The notes beneath the pieces are model-generated. The model saw only the letters and a program-made list of their open reading frames with translations, was not told the origin of the DNA and did not search any database. Shown here piece after piece: positions 35,625 through 46,415 of a DNA stretch of 64,000 nt. Source of the stretch: Oryza sativa Japonica Group (lineage: Eukaryota > Streptophyta > Magnoliopsida > Poales > Poaceae); assembly GCF_034140825.1 (NCBI RefSeq), contig NC_089040.1, forward strand, positions 3,947,501 through 4,011,500, given 5' to 3'. The position numbers and the translations under genes were made by a program. Within the stretch, counting starts at the first letter, position 1. The number at the start of each line of letters is the position of its first letter.

Positions 35625-36837
35625 TGTAGGATCGAATCACAAGAACCAAACCAACCAGAGGAGGAGTGAATGGTTGGTATACCCAAAAACCGAAAACTTT
35701 TAGCGGAAATAAAAGTTACCCTCAATTTCGATGAGATCAGTCTGACCGACGTAGATTAGCCAGTTTGACCGAAGCGTAGCCGTTGGTCTGACCGGTGTTG
35801 ATCTACCGGTCTAACCGTCGAGATCGCCTGCCGCTTGCTGTCGTCGCCGCCGGTCTGACCGCCGTGCTCCCGCCGGTCTGACCGCCGTTTGCTGCCGGTC
35901 TGACCGCCGGTAGATCACCGGTTAGACCGCCGAAACCTGGTAAACACAAATCGAAGAACTCTTAAAGTGGATGACGACTTTATTGATTCTCTCTGTGTTT
36001 ACAAAGTGCACCAACAGCACTCCTTACAAAAATTTTGACTAAACTCGAAACCCTAACTCAAAACTCAACTCTATTGCTCTCTAAAGCGATACAGGGAAGC
36101 CTCACGCTCCCCCTCTATTTATACATGAGGTAGGCAGCCTAAAGCCACGAACCAAACTCATACTAGGAGTCCTAAACACCTTAGGAAACCCACTAGTACA
36201 AGAAAGAAACTTTACATAACCAATCGTACCAAATTTGGACTCATTCCAAATTTAACTCCGCATCCCATACGCACACAATAACTCCATCGTATGCCATATG
36301 AAATCTCCATCAACCACGTGCATCAACTCTTGCCTAAGTATCCCGCATGATCTTTGACCACCACGGACGTCGTCTTATTCCTAAGCCGACTCCGGTCCAT
36401 CACCGCAAATACTCTCCCGAGACATCGAGTCACCTACACATGGAACAAACAAAGAAGCCATATTCCGAGACCAAGCTATCTCCAATTTGACTCATTAGCA
36501 ACAAACTATAGTATTACATACGTATAGTATCCATCTAGAAGTCATAATCATGAAATAAACTCGGATATCCAAATAAACAACCCGAAACCGAAACCGACAC
36601 AGTGTCGGCCGGCCAGACCGCGGGCTGGCCGGTCCGACCGCTCGATCACCGCCAGTCTGACCGGCTACCAGAGCCCGGTCTGACCGGTCACATAAAATGA
36701 TAGAATCCTGCGATCACCTGTAAATCCAATCATCTCTAAAACCACTTCGTGAATAAATTCCAAATAACAAAACCAATAATCTCCAATGCCTAATTGTTCA
36801 TCATAGAATAATAATCAAAAACACATTTGATTTTACA
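35625..36837 (-). repeat. 5' LTR of the Sire-lineage copia element
   Basis: 1213 bp, aligned end to end with the other LTR. It has the same two palindrome clusters (about 35737-35935 and 36606-36690). The primer-binding site lies two bases inside its inner edge. As the 5' LTR it would hold the promoter, but no TATA box was pinned down. Confidence 0.92.
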
Positions 36838-37653
36838 ATCTACATATATACTAAGGTATTTCAAGTTTCGGTAGACTTTTGAACATGAGAGCTTCGGTTC
36901 ATCAGTTGTAATATGGATTTATTCCATCCCAATCTGGACATTGTTATCACTTACCAGTTACCACAAAGGAAAACTTTCCTTCCTCAATGCATTCATTGAA
37001 TCTGGACGAGATCCTATACTAATGCTTTGCACTTTTTACGCATCATACACAAATTATGTGATCCTTAGCTTTGGCGTCTCACTATCAGCAAAAAATTGTG
37101 TGAATGGTTTAGATCTATTAATCAAAACTCTAACGAATGGAAAGGTGTGGGGCCTAGCACCCTTCCTACAAAGACCCTGCAGTTATCGATAGTAGAAACG
37201 TGGAAGATCATTATTATAAAAAGAAGGTGCAGTCAGTATAATCGTCATTTAGCAGATGAAGCTCTTTTTCCTCCTTTTTTAGCTTTTCTGATGGAATATG
37301 AGCAATGTTAGTGCAATGAATGACCACGGATCGATCTAGTCGTGCAAAAATATAAATGATAAAGTTATTCATAATCATTGTATTAATAAAGTACCAAATT
37401 ACCATTAATAATGAACGATTCAAATTATTTCTACTGTACCAGTAGCACACCGGAGCATTGCCAAATAAATATACCATAAAGTTTATACACTTTAAATATA
37501 CAAACTACTCCTACACAAGTATGTTACACAACTATGTACATACAAATACGTTGTTTTTACTAAAAAATCAGCTAGCTATGCACATACAAATATGCTATGA
37601 AGCGAACTGCGCATGGTTTCGTTTGTTAGGGTCCTCAACTCATGTGGAAATGT
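36838..37653. other. Intergenic, no gene recognised
   Basis: AT-rich with short frames only. Nothing with a known domain or repeat end was found between the copia element and the next MITE. Confidence 0.4.
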
Positions 37654-37661
37654 GTGGCAGT

Positions 37662-38095
37662 CATAGTAAAAAAACCGGGCTGGGCCGGCAGTTGAACCGG
37701 GAAAATCGGAACCGGCGACCTTGGTGGCTCGGTTCAACAAAAAGACCGCCCCTGCAATCAAACCTGTAAAAAACAGTGAACCAGGCGGTTTTTATTAAAA
37801 CCGATGAACTGGTAGAGGTTTTTTAAAAATCGAACCGATTTTTAATTTGTCCTAACAATATAGCATTATGAATCTATTATGTTACCACACTACATTTGTT
37901 TTTTTATGTTGTGGCCATATAATAATAGAAATACTAGTTTATTTATGCATATTTTCACCATTTTGTGATGATTCTATATTTAAAATAATGCAAATCAAAT
38001 ATAATATTAATAAAATAAAAAACCGGCGGTTTGACCGATGAACATGTGAACCGATGACCAGATCGGGGCGACCTTTGGTCCGTTTTTTTACTATG
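37662..38095. mobile_element. hAT-type MITE with 8-bp target duplication
   Basis: 434 bp. Ends CATAGTAAAAAAACCGG and, inverted, CATAGTAAAAAAACGG, flanked by a perfect 8-bp direct repeat GTGGCAGT (37654-37661 and 38096-38103). The interior is rich in AACCGG/CCGGTT words. No coding capacity. Confidence 0.85.
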
Positions 38096-38103
38096 GTGGC
38101 AGT

Positions 38104-38985
38104 GAGTATGGTGTGTATGTATCCGACTTGTATTTTATGAAAAATAATAAGTTCTGTAAGAAACAAAAGTTATGAAGCAACCTCCTAATTTGAAAAGGGT
38201 AAATAAATTGTATGCACATAAATATACAATGCATTCACAGATCATAGAGATACGATCATTAATCGATTCAGTGGCAAATATACCAAAAAAAATCCCTACC
38301 TACAGAACTTTGCATATGGATAATGCATTGTAGGTGCTAGTCCAGATATACCATATTTATGAATGCACTAATTGGTTAACCCGCAAATACTACATACCCT
38401 GTTTTTTTTTTCTTTTTACTCTTTGATGAGAGAAATTGAGAACATTAATACAGTTTTCGAATTTCGATCTACATATCTGATCATTGTTTTTCAATCACAC
38501 AATTTCAAAAAGAACATGCTTTTATAAATCTATAATTTCCGAGGACAAGGTAGCCGTGGTAACAACGACAAACCATGAAAATCAAAATAAAAAATATTAA
38601 AAAAAATCATTTTTTTGAAATTTTGTTTAAATTTGGTGAGATTACAGCCCGGGCACCGTTACTGCACCCGGGGTAACCGGCAAGCTCGGTATTATGAACC
38701 CTCAATCCTCAGTAATTCTGTATTAATTAATTATGATTTTTTTGGCGAAATGATGAGTCAAGATTATTATTTGGAGAAATGATGAATCAGAATTTTAAAT
38801 ACATTAAAAATGCTGATTCATCGTTGCGCAAAAACAAATCAGGTAACTAATTACCCGCATTGTATTTTGTATGTCAAATCCTAAAGATTTACAAAAGAAT
38901 TAATTACCAGATCATTTTAAAATAAGCAGCGACATGACAGTGATACCAAACAAAATCCACTCCCGCTTCCGACACATCGCCAACC
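38104..38985. other. Upstream region of the cystathionine beta-lyase gene
   Basis: AT-rich, with no clear element. A GC-rich island (CAGCCCGGGCACCG...CCCGGGGTAACCGG) at about 38646-38682 and two related 'gaaatgatgartcaraat' words near 38740-38800 stand out. The promoter must lie here, but no definite TATA box was fixed. Confidence 0.4.
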
Positions 38986-38989
38986 ATGA

Positions 38990-39020
<31 letters not shown>

Positions 39021-42000
39021 AATCCCCACCTCTCTCGGCCGCCTCTTCCACCTCCGCCCCACCCCGAACCCCTCCCGGAACCTTAGCGGCAGCTCAGCGC
39101 AACCCCTCCTCCGCCTCAGCTACCACCCACGCCTCACGCTCTCTCGCCGCATGGAGGCGCCGGCGGCGATCGCCGACTCCCACGGCGGCGGCGACCTGAG
39201 CGCGTCCGCGGTCGGCGCGGAGGCGCTGGGCGCCGTCGCCGCTCCGGATTTCGGTGGGTTTGTGGGGGGATTTTGTGGGATTTGGGGTTTTTGTTGTGGT
39301 TTTGGTGGAACTGATGAGTGGTGATTGCTTTTGGGGGTGTAGATGTGGAGATGAAGGAGCCTAGCGTGGCGACGATACTGACGAGCTTCGAGAACTCGTT
39401 CGATGGGTTCGGGTCTATGAGCACGCCGCTGTACCAGACGGCCACGTTTAAGCAGGTAATTAGGGATAGAAATGGTGGCAGCCAGTGAGGATTATACCTC
39501 CGCAACTGTTCTGTCAATGTAGTGATACACTTACAATTGCTGTTTTGTAATCGCATTGCTTGGCTGTACGGTTGCTTGGTATGCATGTTAATGCTTGTGA
39601 TGAGGTTGCGGTAATGTCTTTTTTTTTTCGTGAACATGCAAAAAGGATTGCACGTCAATATATTAGACGAAGAGTTGCGGTAATGTCTGAATAGCTGATG
39701 ATTCGTATTAGGTGGTGTGTAAGGATTCAACATTTTAGGATTCTAGTTTTCATTTTGAAATGTTTGGAGAAGGATATGGATAGTCAGTCAGGCAGTTATG
39801 GGGAAATTGGCAGCAGGCAACTGTTTTGAACTTATCTATTTTGGAAGACAAATCCAATTTCGTGGAAATGTGAATAGTTCAATGCACCTATTTGTTGATG
39901 TGTGCGAATGCTGGCCATACAAAATTGGTTTTCTGATTTTGTAGTTTTTTAGACCCTTTGAGTCCGTTGTAATTATCAAATTACGGCATCTTGATTTGTT
40001 TATTGTGCCATTTTGTCCTGGCTGTCCTTAAGCATACCACTGTAATGCAACTATTGAATGTTTGGATAGATAATCACATGAACTAGTGGATTTTCCCGCG
40101 CAAATTGCGCAGAGCTAGATTTCAGAAGCAAAATAGGATCCAATATGCAAATTTTAGCTTCTATTTCTATTGACACCATTGTACTTTATATACAATAGAT
40201 TTTAAAGATAGAATTCTATTTCTTTCTATAGATATAATTGTTCTTAATACAATTATATCAATCAATCTCCACTGTTATGATTTGGACCCACCATGATCTA
40301 ACAGTGTAAATATTTTTCTTTTTCTCCGTTTAATGTGTTAATTTTTGGGCCTCCAAAATGAACGTGGTGCTTTCTTTTTTATCTTTCTTGATAATGTAAA
40401 TGATTCTTAATTGATCTAATGATCTCTATTCTCTAGTTATACAAGAATCATGACATGCAGCTAAGAATGATAAAAAGTGTGGGAATATCTGCAATTCAAT
40501 TTGGTTGTGAAGAACTAAATTATACCTTTTAAGTTTATGGTGGTTCATAATTTGCACTTTGTCTTGTCTATTTCCAAGTACACTTACTCCTGCAAGTTAA
40601 TTTGCAGCCTTCAGCAACCGATAATGGACCTTATGATTACACTAGAAGTGGTAACCCTACACGTGATGTTCTCCAAAGGTTAGGTCAATTTCTCATCCGT
40701 TTTTTACTCTGTGGTGAAAAAAAATGCATTTCTTGATTGTTTCATGATTTTGAGGACATATTCAGCCTTATGGCTAAGCTTGAGAAGGCGGATCAGGCAT
40801 TCTGCTTCACCAGTGGGATGGCAGCACTAGCTGCAGTAACACACCTCCTTAAGTCTGGTATTGTTATGTTTTTTGCTGTTCCATATTTCTCATGTTCTTG
40901 CCATGGAATCCTGTATGCATTTGTGAATATAATTATTTGTCAAACCTATGATTCTCAGGACAAGAAATAGTTGCTGGAGAGGACATATATGGTGGCTCAG
41001 ACCGTCTGCTCTCACAAGTTGCCCCGAGACATGGGATTGTAGTAAAGTTAGTGTTATCTCCATATTTTTAGTAAGATTATATTTTGTTGTTGCCTCTTTA
41101 TTCTCACTTACAAGCGTTATATGATTTTTTTTCTTGTGACAGACGAATTGATACAACCAAAATTAGTGAGGTAACTTCTGCAATTGGGCCCTTGACTAAA
41201 CTAGTATGGCTTGAAAGTCCCACCAATCCCCGTCTACAAATTACTGATATAAAGGTAAGATTTGGTCGATGTATGTGGTGGTCATGAAGCGTATATCTAG
41301 ATTTTTATTTCATCCAGATGTTTTTCGCCTTGGTTTTAAGGTAGTATTCTTATTCCTTCCACTGTTTTTGTTGCTTCACAGAAAATAGCAGAGATAGCTC
41401 ATTACCATGGTGCTCTTGTTTTAGTAGACAACAGCATCATGTCTCCTGTGCTCTCCCGTCCTCTAGAACTTGGAGCAGGTATATAATTGTATATTTACTT
41501 ATCTAGAACAACAGGTTTCCATTTCAAGCATCCTTGCATCCCCATAGGACAACAGAGTTTCATCTATAATTCTCTTGTTCCTCTGCAGATATTGTTATGC
41601 ACTCAGCAACCAAATTTATAGCTGGACATAGCGATCTTATGGCTGGAATTCTTGCGGTGAAGGGTGAAAGGTGTGCTCTAAATTCTTCATTCAACGATTA
41701 TATTGACTCTTTTGCAATTTCTCCATTTCATCTATCCCATTTCATGTCTATAAGCTGTTCAATATTATGTTGGTGTCTGGTGGCAAACAGTACTTCAGTT
41801 CTCACTACCCTCCTTTTCTACTTTTCTTGAAATGGACCTCACTTTACACTTCTCCTATCTATTGCTGGTGGCATGAATAGGCATGAATATCCAGGGTGGA
41901 TGCTAATGGGCAATTCCTTTCTCTTTTGTTTTTCTTGCTGAATACATCTACTCAATATTCCTTGAAGTTGGTAGACTTTTAAAAATTGAAGCTGATGGAA

Positions 42001-43050
42001 ACTGTGATGTAATACCTGTTTCATTTGTCAGCAGCTTGGCTAAAGAGATTGCATTTCTACAAAATGCTGAAGGATCAGGTTTGGCACCATTTGATTGCTG
42101 GCTTTGTTTGAGAGGAATCAAAACCATGGCTTTGCGGGTGGAGAAGCAGCAGGTGTAACTTCTTTCATGTGCCATAACATGTATTTCAATATACATATCG
42201 AGTATCAACAAAATTTATAAGACTTTGTAGTCTGCCTTCTGTTAATTATATTTCTGTTTCCAAAATCCTTATGTTTACATATGCATTAATGTGATCTATT
42301 CAACTGAAGAGACGGACCACCCCTATATTATTGGCAGGCTAATGCTCAGAAGATTGCTGAATTTCTAGCTTCTCATCCAAGAGTAAAGAAAGTGAACTAT
42401 GCAGGACTTCCTGATCATCCTGGACGATCTCTACACTATTCCCAGGTTGTTTTTTGGAGTAGTTTTCAAATTGCCTTACATTAAGTGGCTTTAGATAGTT
42501 ATCTATTTAGGATATTTCCTTGGATTGACATCTTGGAACTGGATTCAGAACATCCTAATAACTTTTGATTGTAACATTTCCCTTTCCTTTTGCAGGCAAA
42601 GGGAGCGGGTTCAGTTCTCAGTTTCCTAACTGGTTCATTAGCTCTCTCAAAACATGTTGTTGAGACCACAAAGTACTTCAATGTAACAGTTAGCTTTGGT
42701 GAGCATTCAGACAAACCCATATTTCTGCTTCTCTCAATGTTCTGCTGTCATACATCATCAGGAGTCATTGTTTTTAAGAAACCATGATGAAACTGCGCCA
42801 ATATAACCGATCCAGTCATTTCTTATCAAAGTTTTCAGTTCCTGCTTGCTAATCCAAATTAAAACTAAATGCAGGAAGTGTGAAATCGCTCATTAGCCTG
42901 CCATGCTTCATGTCACACGCCAGCATCCCTTCTGCGGTTCGCGAGGAGCGCGGCCTGACAGACGATCTAGTCAGGATATCGGTTGGAATTGAGGATGCCG
43001 ACGACCTCATAGCGGATCTTGATCATGCTCTCCGGTCTGGTCCAGCTTAG
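38986..43050 (+). CDS. Cystathionine beta-lyase, plastid-targeted (PLP enzyme of methionine synthesis)
   Basis: Twelve exons, all GT-AG and phase-consistent, about 475 residues: 38986-39253, 39343-39455, 40608-40678, 40766-40857, 40959-41046, 41143-41254, 41382-41478, 41589-41670, 42035-42152, 42338-42445, 42596-42698, 42875-43050. It cleaves cystathionine to homocysteine, pyruvate and ammonia. The first 55 or so residues (poly-Ala from a GCC run, then Ser/Arg-rich) fit a chloroplast transit peptide. The Cys/Met metabolism PLP-enzyme fold follows, with [20 protein letters not shown] and [11 protein letters not shown]; Lys289 of the last is the expected PLP Schiff-base lysine. The C-terminus has [12 protein letters not shown] and [15 protein letters not shown], typical of this lyase. 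The whole domain is present and looks functional. The exon-9 acceptor is a tandem CAGCAG. Confidence 0.96.
39620..39673 (-). mobile_element. 5'-truncated LINE tail in intron 2 of the cystathionine beta-lyase gene
   Basis: 54 bp flanked by a perfect 15-bp direct repeat GTTGCGGTAATGTCT (39605-39619 and 39674-39688). On the minus strand it ends in GCATGTTCACG plus a run of A, the usual tail of grass L1-type LINEs, so target-primed insertion of a nearly fully truncated copy explains it. Confidence 0.8.
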
Positions 43051-43918
43051 AGCCTGTGAATTCTGTGCCCTTCCTGTTCGTTAGGGATGTAGATGTGGTC
43101 ATGTGGGTGCTATCTGTGTGGGTGATTGATTCATTGGTCAACTCAATAAGCTGCTGTGTCATCGAGGGAATAAAGACAATCTATCCCAAATTTTTTAACA
43201 CCATATGGTGACCAACTGACCATGATATGGTCTTAATCAATTGATATTTATAGAAGGTTTCTTTGAACTGCAATTTTGCAACCACTGACAGTGATGCAAG
43301 GATTGAAAGAACAGTGTTTGTACATACCATTGGATGTTAGCCTCTTACCTTGCACGCAACTTGTTTGTCTACATTGCATATTTGCATGTGAGCTTTGGTC
43401 AACCTTGTTGAGTTGTTTGTGAGGCAACAAGGGATTTCACAAATATGTTAACAATCCTAAGAAGTGAGAACTCTAATGCTAGGTTTGGAATACAAGAACT
43501 ATGCAGAAATTCATAGGGAACTGACTGTAATTCCCACGCGAATCAATGCCAAGTTCCAAGTGGTAAGGTGTCTTAGGTGACCAAGTTTATGAAAAAAGAT
43601 AGCAACATTCTAAACATATTCAATAGTAGGTATAATTAAATTAATTTGGTGTTTTTCTATAAACTTGGTTAAACTTGAGGATGTTTAACTCAAGACAAAA
43701 ACAAAACACCTTACATTTTAAAAATGATTTCGAAAAACTAATATAATTCTTTTTCCCAGTGAACAATCATGCTACCAAACCGCATCTGCACAGTTAGGTC
43801 TACCAGTATCGTTTATCAAGGTCTTCAGAGTTCACATCTACGATTTGGTTGCTTGCATTCTCGCCATGGTAGAGATTATAATTCGCTCTTCTGAAATTTA
43901 CTCAAAAAATCGCTGTGT
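43051..43918. other. 3' flank of cystathionine beta-lyase; no gene recognised
   Basis: The lyase 3' UTR is at the start. The rest is AT-rich intergenic sequence without recognisable frames or element ends. Confidence 0.4.
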
Positions 43919-44010
43919 AATTGGGCCGGGCCCAAGAGGCCAAGTTTGTGATTGGGCCAAAGCCCAATACCCCAACACACGACGACTTCTATCCATCCTA
44001 TATACCGAAC
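43919..44010 (+). promoter_or_regulatory. Promoter of the bc1 subunit 8 gene: site II words and TATA box
   Basis: TTGGGCCGGGCCC, TTGGGCC and AAGCCCAA lie within about 55 bases (43919-43975). These are TGGGCY 'site II' elements, bound by TCP factors and common in plant mitochondrial and ribosomal gene promoters. CTATATACC at 43999-44007 is a plausible TATA box about 125 bases upstream of the ATG. Confidence 0.6.
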
Positions 44011-44130
44011 CCTAGCTGACGAACAATCCAGAAGCCCATCGATCGATCGGCGTGTAGAGGTGATCGGAGGCGAGCGCACCGGAGCACACCACCGAGGCGG
44101 CGGCGGCGGCGGCGAGGGAGGGAGAGGAAG

Positions 44131-45838
44131 ATGGGGAAGACGCCGGTGCGGATGAAGGCGGTGGTGTACGCGCTGTCGCCGTTCCAGCAGAAGGTGATGC
44201 CGGGGCTGTGGAAGGACATCACCACCAAGATCCACCACAAGGTCTCCGAGAACTGGATCTCCGCCACGCTCCTCCTCGCCCCCATCGTCGGCACCTACGA
44301 GTACGCCTCCCCCATCCTCTTCCCTCCACTCCCCCCTCCTCTCGCGCGCATGCGGTTTCGGCGGATCTGGGCGGATCTAGGGTTGTTAGGCATGGTTAGC
44401 TTCGGTGGCTCTGGTTGGATCGGTCTTCTCGTTGCGGTTTCGGTTGATTCGTTAGGTCTGCGATGCGGGGATGAGTTTCTCTGTATTTGCTCCCATTTCG
44501 TCGGAATTATTGTGCAGATTTCGCGTGAATTGATGCGTGTCAACGTTGCATCGGGTTGTCATTTGACTCGGGAAACGCGTGCCCCGTCGATCCAATTAGG
44601 TTAGGCAGAATTTGGAGCAGTGGACTCGCTGCAAATTATTTGCTGTGAGGTTATATTTGTATTTGTTCTCACAACGATTTTGCTGTTTCAATCGAGAGTT
44701 CCAGACCCAAATTGATTTGGTATTCTGTATGGTCATGATGCTGATCCAATCATGTTAGCTAAGTACTTCTCTTGTACTGTATTATTTAGTTGAATTTGCC
44801 TCTAATATTGATTGGCTTTGTTACTGTTTCCAAACTGAATGTTTTGAGCGCCACATATAGCTTTTGTACTCACATGTCTCCTGGAGAATCTATGCCCAAG
44901 CTTGAGATATGCAAAACTAGATTATGTCTTCGGATGAATGCCTGAATGATCAGTTAGCCTATTATACTATTTTTTTCCAACATGGATTTTTCAGTGATTT
45001 AGCTTTATGTGAACTTGTTAAACTGCATGTTACAGCTTGTTGGCGTTGTGAGCTCACTATGTGTCGAAGCCTGAAGAAATACCATCTGAATGTTGTTTGT
45101 TTACCTTGTACCATAGGATTTTTGGGAAGTTGTCTTAAGTAGATGCAATATGCTATGTTTTGACCATTGATGCAGCTTATCATATAGTCTCCATGGTTCT
45201 TAGTACTGATGAGTTACCTTTTTTTTTTTTTTGCCTGGCAGTTATAGGCATGCTTGTTTTTCCTAATATCAGGAAACCCTCACCTCGGATTGTGAATTAT
45301 TGAAAACAATGAGCCTAACGATTGAAATGTTTTTTGAGAACTTGAATTGAAAAGAGGAGTTGGGTTGGCAGGGCTGGCCTCTTAAGTTCCTAGTGCTGCC
45401 TAGGTACTCCAAGAGATTAGCAACATATTACATGCTAAACAATATAGCACTAAAATAGTAACACAAGAGCACTCTAGCCGCCTATTGCACCATCTAATTG
45501 CTAAACACGGTGGCTACCTGGCGCCTGCTAACTTTTAGAACACTGAGTCGCTGACAGCATTCACTCTTTTTGCCTTTCGTGAGGGAAATGCAAGTAGGCC
45601 TTCTTTTCAATCCAAGGATGGAGGAACATGGTGGAGTGTGTATACTGCTGGTTCACGTTGTAAACAATTGATGACTTCCTTTTGTGTTTCTTTGTGTGCA
45701 GTAACACTGTTTCCTTGACATTGATGACTATCAGTTTTCTTGACAGCATCACAAACAATATAACCTGGTCTATTTTGATGGCTATGCAGGTACGCAATGT
45801 ACTACAAGGAGCAGGAGAAGCTATCCCACAGATACTAA
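44131..45838 (+). CDS. Cytochrome b-c1 complex (complex III) subunit 8, QCR8-like
   Basis: Two exons, 44131-44300 and 45790-45838, joined in phase 2 across a GT-AG intron of about 1.5 kb, 72 residues, the family's usual size. Residues 1-40 (MGKTPVRMKAVVYALSPFQQ, then KVMPGLWKD and HHKVSEN) are nearly identical to known plant subunit 8 proteins. A single inner-membrane helix spans about residues 42-61 (WISATLLLAPIVGTYEYAMY), and the tail ends EKLSHRY. It is a small subunit of ubiquinol-cytochrome c reductase and contacts cytochrome b. The second exon encodes only the last 16 residues and is easily missed. No sign of damage. Confidence 0.95.
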
Positions 45839-46406
45839 ATGTGAAGCATGCAGAGATTGCCACAACTTTTGGAATTTTTATGATCTAAAATTATCCAAGA
45901 ATGATATAACATTTTTGGTTCAGTTATAGTTGTCCATGTACTGTTTTCCATCGTTCCATGCATCTCCAGTATGTATGACTTGCAAACTTATTTTTGCGGC
46001 TTGCTACATATGGTGGCATTCCCTGTCACTGAAGCAATTGTTTAATAAAGCAAATTAACTGTTTATCCGGATGTTTGACTCATCTGTTAGGTGCACAACA
46101 TATCTGCTGCCATCTCATTATCAAAGTTAGGAAAAGTTATATTTGTTTATGTCAGGAAATAGCTTTCTATGAGGAACAATTGATTCGCTGAGCAATTCTA
46201 GAGTTGTTCGCTCTGTTTTCAGGTCTCGGTGTGAGGTTCATTTTTGCATTTCACGTGCGGTTAATGTGCTTTTGGTGTGTCAAATCTCGTCACTAGTTTA
46301 TCTTAAAACAAACATCATTTTTTTTTTGTCCATCTGCTTGATCTCTCCTGGAGGCTGGAGCTTCGTTATCTTCATCATGGGGAAATTTCTGTTGCTGCCT
46401 CGTTTA
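45839..46406. other. 3' flank of the bc1 subunit 8 gene
   Basis: 3' UTR and intergenic sequence up to the MULE target site. No gene or repeat recognised. Confidence 0.4.
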
Positions 46407-46415
46407 TTCTCTTGG

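Larger units (their letters stand above)
27593..36837 (-). mobile_element. Ty1/copia LTR retrotransposon, Sire (Maximus) lineage; both LTRs present; broken fossil
   Basis: About 9.2 kb, sense on the minus strand. LTRs at 27593-28804 (3') and 35625-36837 (5') begin and end TG...CA as read on either strand. Flanks are ATCTG and ATCTA, a 5-bp duplication with one difference. The primer-binding site (TGGTATCAGAGC, initiator Met tRNA type) is at 35611-35622; the purine-rich tract lies at about 28805-28815. In sense order: gag with a CCHC-type region (about 33.9-35.6 kb), pre-integrase and integrase (about 31.3-33.1 kb), reverse transcriptase and RNase H (about 30.0-31.3 kb), then about 1.1 kb of non-coding DNA. 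YVDDIIFG, KALYGLKQAPRAWYDR and DRKSTSGTCHFLG place it with Opie/Ji/SIRE1-like elements. The coding part is broken, with roughly half a dozen interruptions. The LTRs differ by about 3-4% by eye, suggesting an age near one million years. Confidence 0.93.

Noticed and set aside
40075-40140. Possible element end (GTGGATTTTCCCGCGCAAATTGCGC) in intron 2 of the lyase gene
   Set aside because: It resembles a repeat often seen in plants, but no partner end or target duplication could be found.
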